A DNA stretch of 64,000 nucleotides from Candidatus Sulfopaludibacter sp. SbA3 (GTDB lineage Bacteria > Acidobacteriota > Vicinamibacteria > Vicinamibacterales > UBA2999): the NCBI GenBank assembly GCA_945903265.1, contig CAMDNQ010000007.1:90111-154110 (forward strand), in the 5' to 3' direction. The position numbers and the translations under genes are program-made. A model generated the notes under the pieces. The model did no database searches, had not been told where the DNA came from, and saw only the letters and a program-made list of their open reading frames with translations. Shown piece after piece: positions 1 through 8,879 of this stretch. Positions within the stretch are counted from its first letter, which is position 1, and every line of letters begins with the position of its first letter.

Positions 1-189
1 CGTCTTCAGGCGGGCCGATGCACACAGATACGCAGCCACCGATCCGGTGAGACCGCCGCCGATGATCACGACGTCCGCGGTGTGATCGCCCTTGAAGCGC
101 GGAAAGCTCGGAACACGAGAGGCGGGAATCGGGCCTGCCCCGAGCGCAGTCGAGGGACCCCACGGGGATGTGCCGTAGCGGGTTCGCAT
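1..189 (-). CDS. FAD-dependent oxidoreductase, N-terminal 63 residues (cut by window edge)
   Basis: Reading in from position 189, the frame stays open to the window edge. After a short leader it carries a hydrophobic strand and a Rossmann dinucleotide motif, DVVIIGGGLTGSVAAYL, the typical FAD-binding start of DadA/glycine-oxidase-like flavoproteins. The ATG at 189-187 is the first usable start and leaves about 35 residues before the glycine motif, somewhat long for the family, so an internal start is possible. The gene diverges from the penicillin acylase at 267 with under 80 bp between starts. Substrate cannot be judged from this piece. Confidence 0.75.
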   Translation of the reverse strand, partial: MRTRYGTSPWGPSTALGAGPIPASRVPSFPRFKGDHTADVVIIGGGLTGSVAAYLCASARLKT

Positions 190-266
190 CAGTCGTCGGG
201 AATTGTACCTTGGGGCTAAGATGGCCTCCGCCCGCCGCTCACGCTTTCAAGCGGCATTCAGCCCCT

Positions 267-2717
267 ATGCGTGTCTTCCTGCGTATCGTATTGATCCTGC
301 TGCTCGTCCTGGCCGCCGGGGCGGTCGCTGGTGCGTTCTGGGCACGGGCCGAGCTTCGGGGCAGCCTGGCGCAGCTCGATGGCCGCCGCCAGTTGCCCGG
401 ACTCACGGCCGCCGTGCGGATTACCCGCGACGCGCTGGGTATCCCGACCGTGCACGCCTTCAACCGCGTCGACGCCGCGCGGGCCACCGGCTTTCTTCAC
501 GCCCAGGATCGCTTCTTCCAGATGGACCTCGCACGGAGGCGCGCCGCCGGGGAGCTGTCGGCCCTTGTCGGCGCCCGCGCACTGCCGCTCGACCGCGACA
601 TCCGGATTCATCGATTTCGCGCCGAGGCGCAGCGGGCAATAGGCCTGCTGGCGGCCGCCGATCGCGAGCTGCTCGACGCGTACGCAGCCGGCGCCAACGC
701 GGGCCTGCAGTCGCTCGCGGCCGCGCCGTTCGAATATCTCGTCCTGCGGCAGACGCCGGCCGCATGGAAGCCCGAGGACTCGCTTCTCGTCGTCCTGTCG
801 ATGTTCGTGACGCTGCAGGATGACGACGGCTCGTATGAGGCGACGCTGGGAACGATGCAGGAGCGGCTGCCGGCCGCGATGGTGGACTTCCTCGCGCCGC
901 GCGGATCCGAGTGGGATACGCCGCTGGTGGGTGCGCCTTTCGCGCTCCCGCCGGTTCCGGGGCCAGACGTCTACGACTTGCGGTCCAAGCGGGCCGGCAA
1001 GCGCCCGGTCATCGTGCCGCAGCAGCTCGACTTCGAGCGTGTGGATTTGGGAGTTGGAGTTTGGGAGTTCGGAGTTGACGAGCGTGCAACGGCGGCGATC
1101 GGGAGCAACAACTTCGCGGTGGCAGGTTCACTGACCGCCGACGGCCGCGCCCTCGTCGCGAATGACATGCACCTTGCCATTCGCGTCCCTAACACCTGGT
1201 ATCGGGCGTCGCTGGAATGGCCGGATGAAGAACGCGGCGGCGAGCCGCAACGTCTCACGGGCGTCACGCTTCCGGGCGTTCCCGCCCTGGTCGTCGGCAG
1301 CAACTCGCATGTGGCGTGGGGCTTTACCAATACGTACACCGACTGGCACGACATTGTCCTGATCGATGCCGATCCAGCGGACCCCGATCGCTACATGACG
1401 CCTGAGGGACCGCGGCCGTTCGACCGCCATCAGGAGCGGATAGAGGTCGCGGGCGGCCCCACCGTGATGCACGAAGTGGTGTGGACGATCTGGGGCCCGC
1501 TCCTCGAACCGGACGCCCAGGGGCGGAGGCGCGCGTACCGGTGGGTCGCTCATGACGCCGAACGGCTCGCCGTTTCGGTCCGTCCGATGGAAGCCGCTCG
1601 CTCGCTCGACGAAGCGTTCGACGAGGCGAATGGCCTCGGCACACCCGGCCAGAACATCGTCGCGGCCGACCGCTCGGGCCGGGTCGGCTGGAGCGTGTAC
1701 GGCTCGATCCCCCGCCGCATCGGATTCGACGGGCGGCTGCCGACGTCGTGGGCCGATGGATCGCGGCGGTGGGACGGATGGCTTGCCGATGCCGAGTATC
1801 CGCGCGTGGTCGATCCGCCGGATGGCCGCGTCTGGACGGCAAATGCGCGAGTGGCGGACGGCGACATGCTCGACACGCTCGGCGACGGCAGTTACGAGAT
1901 TGGATCGCGCGCGCGCATCATCCGCGATCGACTCGCGGCACGTACGCAGTTCGCCGAGCGCGACCTGCTGGCCATTCAGCTCGACACGTCGTCAACATTT
2001 CTCGAACGGTGGAGGACGCTCCTGCTCAACGTTCTCAACAGCGACGCGGGGAGCGGCTCCGCGGCGCGCGCGGAGTTCCGCGAGATCGTGGACCGCGGGT
2101 GGACCGGCCAGGTGCAGTCCGACTCCGCCGCGTATCGGCTGGTCCGGGCCTTCCGCGAGGTCGCCTCGTCGCGTGTGATCGCGTTTGTCCTGTCTGAGTG
2201 CTACGAGGCGGATCCCTCGTTCGACTACACGACCGTGCGCCGCCGCGATGCGGCGATCTGGCAGCTTCTCTCCGCGCAGCCGCGGCACCTGCTCGACCCC
2301 GCCTACGAGACCTGGGCTGCATTCATGATCGCGGCGGTTGATGAAACCATCGCGCAGGCGATGCGCGACCGCAGCGATTCGCTGCGCGATCGAACCTGGG
2401 CCGAGTACAACGTGACGGCCTTCCGCCACCCGCTCTCCCAGGCGCTCCCTTTTATCGGCCGTCGCCTCGATATGCCCTTCGCGGAACTGCCCGGAGACCT
2501 CTACACGCCGCGCGTGCACTGGGGCGCCATTGGCGCGTCAGAGCGGATGGTCGTCTCACCGGGGCGCGAGGCCGAAGGCATCATGCACATGCCCACGGGA
2601 CAGAGCGGCCATCCTCTGTCGCCGTTCTACGCCAACTCGCACGATGCGTGGGTTAAGGGGGAAGCGACACCGTTCCTGCCCGGCGCCACCATTCATACGC
2701 TGACTCTGGCGCCTTAG
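267..2717 (+). CDS. Penicillin-acylase family (S45) N-terminal-nucleophile amidohydrolase
   Basis: 816 residues. Family members hydrolyse amide bonds (beta-lactam side chains, acyl-homoserine lactones, other acyl amides) after self-cleavage exposes an N-terminal Ser. The start at 267 was chosen because it gives a clean membrane/signal segment (MRVFLRIVLILLLVLAAG); an upstream in-frame ATG at 168 adds 33 residues without signal character. The alpha-chain region shows GIPTVHA and GFLHAQDRFFQMDLARR. The nucleophile is Ser280 in IGSNNFAV, followed by DGRALVANDMHL, as in active members. Residues about 259-271, just before the cleavage site, are encoded by five seven-base repeats. The enzyme is predicted periplasmic. 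Its stop overlaps the purK stop by 3 bases. Substrate is unknown. Confidence 0.9.
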   Translation: MRVFLRIVLILLLVLAAGAVAGAFWARAELRGSLAQLDGRRQLPGLTAAVRITRDALGIPTVHAFNRVDAARATGFLHAQDRFFQMDLARRRAAGELSALVGARALPLDRDIRIHRFRAEAQRAIGLLAAADRELLDAYAAGANAGLQSLAAAPFEYLVLRQTPAAWKPEDSLLVVLSMFVTLQDDDGSYEATLGTMQERLPAAMVDFLAPRGSEWDTPLVGAPFALPPVPGPDVYDLRSKRAGKRPVIVPQQLDFERVDLGVGVWEFGVDERATAAIGSNNFAVAGSLTADGRALVANDMHLAIRVPNTWYRASLEWPDEERGGEPQRLTGVTLPGVPALVVGSNSHVAWGFTNTYTDWHDIVLIDADPADPDRYMTPEGPRPFDRHQERIEVAGGPTVMHEVVWTIWGPLLEPDAQGRRRAYRWVAHDAERLAVSVRPMEAARSLDEAFDEANGLGTPGQNIVAADRSGRVGWSVYGSIPRRIGFDGRLPTSWADGSRRWDGWLADAEYPRVVDPPDGRVWTANARVADGDMLDTLGDGSYEIGSRARIIRDRLAARTQFAERDLLAIQLDTSSTFLERWRTLLLNVLNSDAGSGSAARAEFREIVDRGWTGQVQSDSAAYRLVRAFREVASSRVIAFVLSECYEADPSFDYTTVRRRDAAIWQLLSAQPRHLLDPAYETWAAFMIAAVDETIAQAMRDRSDSLRDRTWAEYNVTAFRHPLSQALPFIGRRLDMPFAELPGDLYTPRVHWGAIGASERMVVSPGREAEGIMHMPTGQSGHPLSPFYANSHDAWVKGEATPFLPGATIHTLTLAP
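1043..1077 (+). repeat. Five seven-base repeats (GGAGTTG type) inside the penicillin-acylase gene
   Basis: Five consecutive heptamers: GGATTTG, GGAGTTG, GAGTTTG, GGAGTTC, GGAGTTG. They lie in frame and encode roughly DLGVGVWEFGV. They sit about nine residues before the catalytic Ser, in the segment that serves as the removable spacer peptide in this family. Similar short repeats occur between genes at 5626, 31301 and 58018. Confidence 0.85.
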
Positions 2718-3877
2718 AGGAGGAGTGCGTCGCGCGCGGCCAGGACTCGGTCCTGGGCTTCGTCGACAGTCTTGCCCGTCGCGGTGAGATGGCCCATCTT
2801 GCGGCCCGGTCTCGGCTCGGTCTTGCCGTAGAGATGCAGCTTCACGTCCGGGAAGCGGCAGGCAGCGGCCCAGTTCGGCTCGCCATCGGCCCAGAGATCG
2901 CCGAGGAGATTCGCCATGGCGGCCGGGCGCGGAATGGCCGGCGACCCGAGCGGCAACCCGCAGATCGCGCGCACCTGCTGCTCGAACTGGCTGGTGATCG
3001 CCGCATCGAACGTGAGGTGTCCTGAATTGTGCGGCCGCGGCGCCAGCTCGTTGACGAGCAGCTCGCCGTCGGTGCTGAGGAAGAACTCCACGCACAGCAC
3101 TCCTACGTACTGCAGCTCCTCCAGAATCGTGCGCGTGATCTCCGTGGCCTTCTTCGCGGAGCCCGGATCGATCGCGGCCGGCACCGTCGTCAGGTCGAGG
3201 ATGTGGTTGCGATGCCGGTTCTCGAATGCCGGGAACTCGGCGATTCCGCCGTCGAGACCCCGCGCGGCGACGATGGAGATTTCCGCCTGAAGGCTGATGA
3301 ATTTCTCGACGACCGCTTCCTGATGGCCGATGGCGGTCCAGATGTGCTCGACGTCCGCTGGTGTCGTGACCTTGTGCTGACCCTTGCCGTCGTACCCGTA
3401 GGCGGCCGTCTTCACGATGGCCGGCGTGCCGACGCGCGTCACGGCCTCCCGGAGCTCGTCGAGTGTGGCGGCAGCGGCAAATGGCGCCGTTGGGACGCCC
3501 CGGTCGGCAAGAAACTGCTTCTCACGGGCGCGTTGCTGCGCGGTGTGAAGCGCCACGGCGGACGGGCGCACCGGCGCGAGCGCTTCGACCGCCGATATCG
3601 CTTCGATCGGCACGTTTTCGAACTCGAAGGTGACGACCTGTACGCCGCCTGCAAACGCCCTGAGCGCATCCAGATCTTCGTAGGGCGCGGTGATTTCGAG
3701 ATCCGCGACCTGTCCTGCCGGGGAGTCGCCTTCCGGCGAGAACGAGTGCACGCGGTAGCCCATGCGCCGTGCCGCAATGGCGAACATGCGCCCCAGCTGC
3801 CCGCCGCCCAGGACGCCCAGCGCCGCGCCCGGCCCGATGACCTTGGCCGGACCACCAGCACTGAACGGCGCGCTCAC
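2714..3877 (-). CDS. purK: N5-carboxyaminoimidazole ribonucleotide synthase (PurK)
   Basis: 387 residues, normal length. It is an ATP-grasp ligase that makes N5-CAIR from AIR, bicarbonate and ATP in purine synthesis. The N-terminus has the glycine-rich PurK signature [21 protein letters not shown]. The ATP-grasp core shows [16 protein letters not shown] and, near the acidic metal site, [29 protein letters not shown]. The start overlaps the end of purE by 4 bases (ATGA), so the pair is probably translationally coupled. It is the last gene of a minus-strand run beginning near 10.7 kb. Confidence 0.96.
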   Translation of the reverse strand: MSAPFSAGGPAKVIGPGAALGVLGGGQLGRMFAIAARRMGYRVHSFSPEGDSPAGQVADLEITAPYEDLDALRAFAGGVQVVTFEFENVPIEAISAVEALAPVRPSAVALHTAQQRAREKQFLADRGVPTAPFAAAATLDELREAVTRVGTPAIVKTAAYGYDGKGQHKVTTPADVEHIWTAIGHQEAVVEKFISLQAEISIVAARGLDGGIAEFPAFENRHRNHILDLTTVPAAIDPGSAKKATEITRTILEELQYVGVLCVEFFLSTDGELLVNELAPRPHNSGHLTFDAAITSQFEQQVRAICGLPLGSPAIPRPAAMANLLGDLWADGEPNWAAACRFPDVKLHLYGKTEPRPGRKMGHLTATGKTVDEAQDRVLAARDALLL

Positions 3878-4362
3878 GGCAGGCGTTCCTGACGGACTTT
3901 GTCGGTTTGTTCGGTACGGAAGGCCCGCAGCCTGGCGCGCAGGTCGGGCCGGGATCCCGAAATGATTGCGATGGCCAGGAGCGCGGAGTTGATGGCGCCC
4001 GGCTTGCCGATCGCCAGGGTGCCGACCGGCACGCCGCCAGGCATCTGCACGATCGAGAGGAGCGAATCGAGACCCTGCAGCGCGGCACTCTGAATGGGAA
4101 CGCCGAGCACGGGGACGACCGTATGGGCCGCCACCATGCCCGGAAGGTGCGCCGCGCCGCCAGCGGCCGCGATGACCACTTCGATGCCGCGTCCCTCGGC
4201 CGCCTCGGCGAATTCCGCCATCCAGACGGGCGTGCGATGCGCAGACACGATGTGCTTCTCGTACGCCACGCCGAACCGATCCAGCATCTCGGCGGCATGC
4301 TGCATCGTCTCCCAGTCGGAGGACGATCCCATGACGACGGCGACGAGAGGACGGTCGGACAT
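3874..4362 (-). CDS. purE: N5-CAIR mutase (class I PurE)
   Basis: 162 residues. It converts N5-CAIR to CAIR, the step after PurK. Class I features are clear: [10 protein letters not shown] near the N-terminus (phosphate binding), SAHRTP with the catalytic His, and [12 protein letters not shown]. Co-occurrence with purK supports the bacterial N5-CAIR route rather than direct AIR carboxylation. The ATG is only 2 bases after the icd stop, so icd, purE and purK are likely co-transcribed. Confidence 0.96.
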   Translation of the reverse strand: MSDRPLVAVVMGSSSDWETMQHAAEMLDRFGVAYEKHIVSAHRTPVWMAEFAEAAEGRGIEVVIAAAGGAAHLPGMVAAHTVVPVLGVPIQSAALQGLDSLLSIVQMPGGVPVGTLAIGKPGAINSALLAIAIISGSRPDLRARLRAFRTEQTDKVRQERLP

Positions 4363-4364
4363 GC

Positions 4365-5579
4365 TCAGCTCATTCTCTTTTTGAGCTCGACGTCGATCGC
4401 GTTCATGAACTCGTCGGTACTGAGGAACGGCTGGTCCGGACCGATGAGGATCGCCAGATCCTTCGTCATGCGACCGGATTCAACCACGTCGACGCAGACG
4501 CGCTCGAGCGTTTCGGCGAACTTCACGACGTCGGGCGTGTTGTCGAACCTGCCGCGGTACTGCAGGCCGCGGGTCCAGGCATAGATCGACGCAATCGGAT
4601 TCGTGGACGTCGGCTTCCCCTGCTGGTGCATGCGGAAGTGGCGGGTGACGGTGCCGTGCGCGGCCTCCGCTTCCACAGACTTCCCATCGGGCGACATCAG
4701 CACAGACGTCATGAGGCCGAGGGAGCCGTAGCCCTGCGCGACGGTGTCGGACTGGACGTCGCCGTCGTAGTTCTTGCAAGCCCAGAGGTAGCCGCCGCTC
4801 CATTTCAGGTTCGAGGCCACCATGTCGTCGATCAGCCGGTGCTCGTACGTCAGCTTCTTGGCGTCGTACGCGGACTTGAACTCCGCGTCGAACACCTGCT
4901 GGAACGTGTCCTTGAAGAAGCCGTCGTAGGCCTTGAGGATCGTGTTCTTCGTGGAGAGGTAGACCGGATAGTTGCGCCCCAGCGCGTAGGTGAAACAGGC
5001 GCGGGCGAAACCTTCGACCGACGAGGCGAGGTTGAACATCCCGAGCGCGATGCCGGCCCCCTTGGTCTTGATGATCTCGCGCTCGATCGGCTCGCCGCCC
5101 CCATCGGGCGTCCAGCTGATTTTGAGAGTACCAGCCGACGGGAACTTGAAGTCCTGCGCGCGATACTGGTCTCCGAAGCCATGGCGTGCGACGACGACAG
5201 GCTTGTCCCAGTGCGGCACGATGCGCGGCACGTTGCGGCAAATGATCGGCTCGCGGAAGATCGTGCCGTCGAGGATGTTGCGGATGGTCCCGTTGGGCGA
5301 GCGCCACATCTGCTTGAGGTTGAATTCCTTGACCCGGTCTTCGTCCGGCGTGATGGTCGCGCACTTCACGGCGACGCCGTACTTCTTGGTCGCCTCGGCG
5401 CTGTCAATCGTGATCTGGTCGTTCGTCTGGTCGCGCGACTGCACCGAGAGGTCGTAGTACTTCAGGTCGATATCGAGATACGGCAGGATCAACGTCTCGC
5501 GGATCTTCTGCCAGATGATGCGGGTCATTTCGTCCCCGTCCATCTCGACGACGGGGGTCTTCACCTTGATCTTCGCCAT
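4365..5579 (-). CDS. icd: NADP-dependent isocitrate dehydrogenase (homodimeric, type II)
   Basis: 404 residues, matching the dimeric NADP-IDH subfamily also found in eukaryotes rather than the E. coli type. It oxidises isocitrate to 2-oxoglutarate in the TCA cycle. The N-terminus [20 protein letters not shown] and the substrate loop SPNGTIRN are characteristic; R and D residues of the active site follow in [19 protein letters not shown]. The C-terminal half has the cofactor and clasp regions ([12 protein letters not shown]). It lies between the symporter gene, 41 bp upstream, and purE, 2 bp downstream. The pairing with purine genes has no obvious pathway logic. Confidence 0.96.
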   Translation of the reverse strand: MAKIKVKTPVVEMDGDEMTRIIWQKIRETLILPYLDIDLKYYDLSVQSRDQTNDQITIDSAEATKKYGVAVKCATITPDEDRVKEFNLKQMWRSPNGTIRNILDGTIFREPIICRNVPRIVPHWDKPVVVARHGFGDQYRAQDFKFPSAGTLKISWTPDGGGEPIEREIIKTKGAGIALGMFNLASSVEGFARACFTYALGRNYPVYLSTKNTILKAYDGFFKDTFQQVFDAEFKSAYDAKKLTYEHRLIDDMVASNLKWSGGYLWACKNYDGDVQSDTVAQGYGSLGLMTSVLMSPDGKSVEAEAAHGTVTRHFRMHQQGKPTSTNPIASIYAWTRGLQYRGRFDNTPDVVKFAETLERVCVDVVESGRMTKDLAILIGPDQPFLSTDEFMNAIDVELKKRMS

Positions 5580-5620
5580 TCACGCTCCCTGAAACTTCTG
5601 ACTTTATCTCACTTGCGAAC

Positions 5621-7327
5621 TTACGTCTGACCTTTGACTTCTGACCTTTGACTTGTCATCAGGCTCACCGCCAGGCCGACGATCACAACCACCACCGCGC
5701 CCACCACGTTGTGCCAGAGAAACGCGACGCTGGTATAGCTGGCAACCCACGCGACCGAGGCCATACCCGCGAGAAGACCGACGAACGCGCCGTTCCCATT
5801 TGCGCGCGGCACGCCAACCGCCAGTATGAAGACACCCAGAATCGACCCGTAGAAGAACGACCCGAACCGGTTCACGACCTCGATGAGCGAACCGAGCTCG
5901 GCGGCCCAGACCGCCACCGCGCAGGCGAAGAGTCCCCACGCCCCTGTCGCGAGTTTCGAGACATTCAGGTAGTGCGAGTCCGGCGCCACTGGCTTCACGC
6001 GCCGCCTGTAGAAATCAATGACCGTCGCGGTCGACAGCGAGTTCAGCTCGCCGGCGATCGTGTCGGTCGCCGCCATGATGATCGCGACGATGAGCAGCCC
6101 GATCAGCCCGATCGGCAGCTGCGTCAGGATGAACGTCGGAATGATGTAGTTCACGTCGGTGAACGCGCGCTGGTTCGAGGACTCGCGCGCCAGTGCCATG
6201 GCGTCGGCACGTACGGTTTCGAGCGCCGTGTTCCGTTGCCGGAACGCCTCCTGGGCAGCGGCAATCTCGACGGCATTGTCGGTGTCGCGCCAGGCCGCGA
6301 GCTCGGCGGCGGCGACGCGTCTCGCCTCGAACGCCGTGCCGAATTCGCGCTCGAGCACCGCATAGGCCGGGGCCGCGCCGCTGCCGCGGAGCCGCTCCTC
6401 TTCCGCCTCGCTGAAGAGCAGCGGCGGCGGATTGAACACATAGAACACGAAGACGATCACACCCAGGAGCAGCACCAGGACCTGGAGCGGAATCTTCCAG
6501 TAGGCGCTGACGAGCAGTGAGCGCCGCGCCTCGTTCACCGACCGGGCCGTGAGGTACCGCTGCACCTGGCTCTGATCGGTGCCGAAGTACGAACAGAACA
6601 GAAACACGGCGGCAATCGTGCCCGACCAGAAGGTGTACTGGTTGGTGAGGTCGAACGAGAAATCGAAGGTGCGCAGGCGTCCCGTCGAAGCCGCCACGCC
6701 GAGCGCATCGCCAAGCCCCACGCCCTCGGGAAGACCTGCGAGCGCCGCCACGATGATGGCGAACAGGCCGAAGACGACGAGGACCATGATCTTGACGTCG
6801 GTCCAGGTGACCGCCTGCACCCCGCCGAACATCGTGTACAGCACCGCCGGCGCGGTAATCGCCAGCGCGGTCGCCGTCACGTTCCAGTCCAGCACGAGTG
6901 AAAGCACGACCGCCGGAGCCGACACGACGGCGCCGACCGACATGCCGCGGGAGATCAGGAACAGGAAGCTCGTGAACGTCCGGGTCTTCGCGTCGAACCG
7001 CTTCTCCAGGTACTCGTACGCGGTGTAGACGCCCGACTTGTAGAAGAACGGCACCAGCGTGACCGAAAGAATGATCATCGCCACCGGCAGCCCGAAGTAG
7101 AACTGGATGAACCGCAGGCCGTCGTTGTAGCCCTGCCCCGTCGTCCCGATCATCGTGATGGCGCTCAGCTGCGTCGCCATCACCGAAATGCCGGCGGCCC
7201 ACCACGGAATACTCCGTTTCGCCAGGAGGTAGCCGTCGAGATCCTGGCTGTCTTTCGTGCGCTTCAGCCCGTCGTAGACGATCCAGGCGGTGAAGACGAC
7301 GAGGATGGTCCAGTCGACGGGATGCAT
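5621..7327 (-). CDS. Sodium:solute symporter (SSS family) with a hydrophilic insert
   Basis: 568 residues with many membrane helices. It belongs to the Na+/solute symporter family (Na+-coupled uptake of sugars, amino acids or carboxylates); the substrate is not predictable. The N-terminus HPVDWTILVVFTAWIV and the AGISVMATQLSAITMIGTTGQGY segment are typical, as is the conserved ATDTIAGELNSLSTATVIDFYRR region. Between helices, roughly residues 290-390, is a hydrophilic helix-rich insert of about 95 residues (ERLRGSG through MALARESSNQ). The last residues, SQRSEVKGQT and the stop, are encoded by seven-base repeats. The ATG directly abuts the stop of a 27-residue membrane peptide. Confidence 0.92.
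   Translation of the reverse strand: MHPVDWTILVVFTAWIVYDGLKRTKDSQDLDGYLLAKRSIPWWAAGISVMATQLSAITMIGTTGQGYNDGLRFIQFYFGLPVAMIILSVTLVPFFYKSGVYTAYEYLEKRFDAKTRTFTSFLFLISRGMSVGAVVSAPAVVLSLVLDWNVTATALAITAPAVLYTMFGGVQAVTWTDVKIMVLVVFGLFAIIVAALAGLPEGVGLGDALGVAASTGRLRTFDFSFDLTNQYTFWSGTIAAVFLFCSYFGTDQSQVQRYLTARSVNEARRSLLVSAYWKIPLQVLVLLLGVIVFVFYVFNPPPLLFSEAEEERLRGSGAAPAYAVLEREFGTAFEARRVAAAELAAWRDTDNAVEIAAAQEAFRQRNTALETVRADAMALARESSNQRAFTDVNYIIPTFILTQLPIGLIGLLIVAIIMAATDTIAGELNSLSTATVIDFYRRRVKPVAPDSHYLNVSKLATGAWGLFACAVAVWAAELGSLIEVVNRFGSFFYGSILGVFILAVGVPRANGNGAFVGLLAGMASVAWVASYTSVAFLWHNVVGAVVVVIVGLAVSLMTSQRSEVKGQT
5626..5653 (-). repeat. Seven-base repeats at the 3' end of the symporter gene
   Basis: Read on the plus strand: TCTGACC, TTTGACT, TCTGACC, TTTGACT, with a degraded copy further left (near 5594). 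They form the C-terminal codons of the symporter and the region just before its stop at 5621-5623. Most of the gap to icd is the same low-complexity material. Confidence 0.8.
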
Positions 7328-7411
7328 TTAGAGAAACGCGCCTTGAAGCAGCCAGAGGGCACCCAGCACGATTGCCTGGATGATCAGGACTCTGATGTAG
7401 CTCGCTCTCAC
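7328..7411 (-). CDS. 27-residue single-helix membrane peptide ahead of the symporter
   Basis: Starts GTG at 7411 and ends TAA at 7330-7328, immediately followed by the symporter ATG (TAAATG). The product VRASYIRVLIIQAIVLGALW plus LLQGAFL is a short basic head and one hydrophobic helix. It begins 10 bases after the stop of the argH-like gene. The only ribosome-binding candidate is a weak AGGC in that stop region. The exact abutment and clean helix suggest a real translated accessory peptide, coupled to the transporter. I do not recognise the family. Homologues of the sequence upstream of related symporters would confirm it. Confidence 0.55.
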   Translation of the reverse strand: MRASYIRVLIIQAIVLGALWLLQGAFL

Positions 7412-7421
7412 AGTGCTTGCC

Positions 7422-8879
7422 TCACAGTGCCTGCGCCTGTGCGTGAAGCTGCGATTGAGCGGTCGTGAGCTGGCGGGCGATCTCCGCCCGCCACCGCGTA
7501 TCCTCCGCGAGGAGGTGCGTCGAATCGGCGAGCGCCCGGGCGGTTTCGGCCGGCGCCGGCCCTCCGTGCGTGCGTCGCACGTCGACGAAGTGCCGCGGGC
7601 TCAGGATGCCGGCGATCTGCGCGTCCGTGTACTGCAGGGGCACGCCGAGGAGGTCGCCCGAAATGGTCGCAAGCGCGGCGCCGAGTGGCGCGCCGGGCCG
7701 ATCGCTATACGCCTTCAGCAGGCGGGCTGCGATCGTATGCGCCGTCTTGAACGGCACGCGATGCTCGCGGACCAGGTGATCGGCCAGTTCGGTCAGCGTC
7801 GTCCCGCCGGCAGCCGCGCGCGACTCGAGCCGCGCGACGTCGAACGAGGCGGCCCGCAACGCCGCGTCGACCAGCGTGACCGCTCGATGGGCGTCACGGA
7901 ACGTGGTGGCGACGAGCGGCTGAAGATCGTCTTCGGTGTCGACCACGTCGCCAAACGGCGTGTTGTGCACCGTCACCATTACCGCGCCCGCCTGGCCGAG
8001 CGCCTTGCTGGCAATGGCGCGGGCATGCTCGAGCGCAACAGGGTTGCGCTTCTGCGGCATGATGCTGCTCGCCTGCACGAAGCCATCGGCAAGCCGCAGG
8101 TACCCGAACTCCATCGTGCTCCACAGCAGGAGATCCTGGATGACGCGGCCGAGGCCGGCCAGCAGGACGGCGGCCGCCGACACACTCTCGAGCAGGTAAT
8201 CGACGGTGGCGATGCTGCCGTAGGTATTGCCGGTCGGCGCATCGAATCCGAGCAGGTGGCTTGTCAGCTGACGATCGATGGGAAATCCGGTCCCGGTAAT
8301 CGCGCATGCGCCGAGCGGGCATCGATTTGTCGAGGCGAACGCGGCCCGGAGCCGCGTCGCGTCGCGCTCGAGCTGTTCGATCACCGCCAGCAGGTAATGC
8401 GCGAGCGTGGACGGCTGGGCGGGCTGTGTATGCGTGAGGGCGGCGATCAGCGTCTCGCGATGCTGGCCGGCCTGTGCGATCAGGCCCTCGCGCAGGCTCA
8501 GCGTGGCGTCGAACAGCCCCAGGATGCACTCGCGCTGCCGGAGCCTGTACATCGTCATGTCGATGTCATTGCGGCTGCGCGCCGTGTGCAGCCGGCCCGC
8601 GACATCGTCGCCGCACGCCTGCTCGACCAGCTGCTCCACGTGGAAGAAGAGATCCTCACAGGCCTGGTGGCCGTACGGCGTCGCGCGGATCTTCGTGACG
8701 GAAATGGAGTCGAGCGCGCTCCGCAGCGCGTGCGCCTCGTCGCCCGTGACGATGCCGCGCTGGGCCAGCATCACGAGGTGGGCGTAGTGGATCGCCATCA
8801 GCGGCGCAAGGAACAGCGCCTTGGCGTCCTCGAAGTTGTCGGTGAGGACGTGGTCGATGTACTTCGGGTCGAACGTCAT
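7422..8879 (-). CDS. argH: Argininosuccinate lyase-like enzyme (aspartase/fumarase superfamily)
   Basis: 485 residues. The superfamily eliminates fumarate from succinyl substrates; argininosuccinate lyase, the last step of arginine synthesis, is the best fit. Visible signatures are HTARSRNDIDMTMYRLRQRE (the substrate Asn/Asp segment), ALTHTQPAQPSTLAHYL with the catalytic His region, and the lid SSIMPQKRNPVALEHARA. No other arg gene is in the window, so a related lyase specificity is possible. The ATG at 8879 overlaps the stop of the M61 peptidase (ATGA). An upstream extension to 8954 only runs through the peptidase coding region and was rejected. Confidence 0.82.
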   Translation of the reverse strand: MTFDPKYIDHVLTDNFEDAKALFLAPLMAIHYAHLVMLAQRGIVTGDEAHALRSALDSISVTKIRATPYGHQACEDLFFHVEQLVEQACGDDVAGRLHTARSRNDIDMTMYRLRQRECILGLFDATLSLREGLIAQAGQHRETLIAALTHTQPAQPSTLAHYLLAVIEQLERDATRLRAAFASTNRCPLGACAITGTGFPIDRQLTSHLLGFDAPTGNTYGSIATVDYLLESVSAAAVLLAGLGRVIQDLLLWSTMEFGYLRLADGFVQASSIMPQKRNPVALEHARAIASKALGQAGAVMVTVHNTPFGDVVDTEDDLQPLVATTFRDAHRAVTLVDAALRAASFDVARLESRAAAGGTTLTELADHLVREHRVPFKTAHTIAARLLKAYSDRPGAPLGAALATISGDLLGVPLQYTDAQIAGILSPRHFVDVRRTHGGPAPAETARALADSTHLLAEDTRWRAEIARQLTTAQSQLHAQAQAL

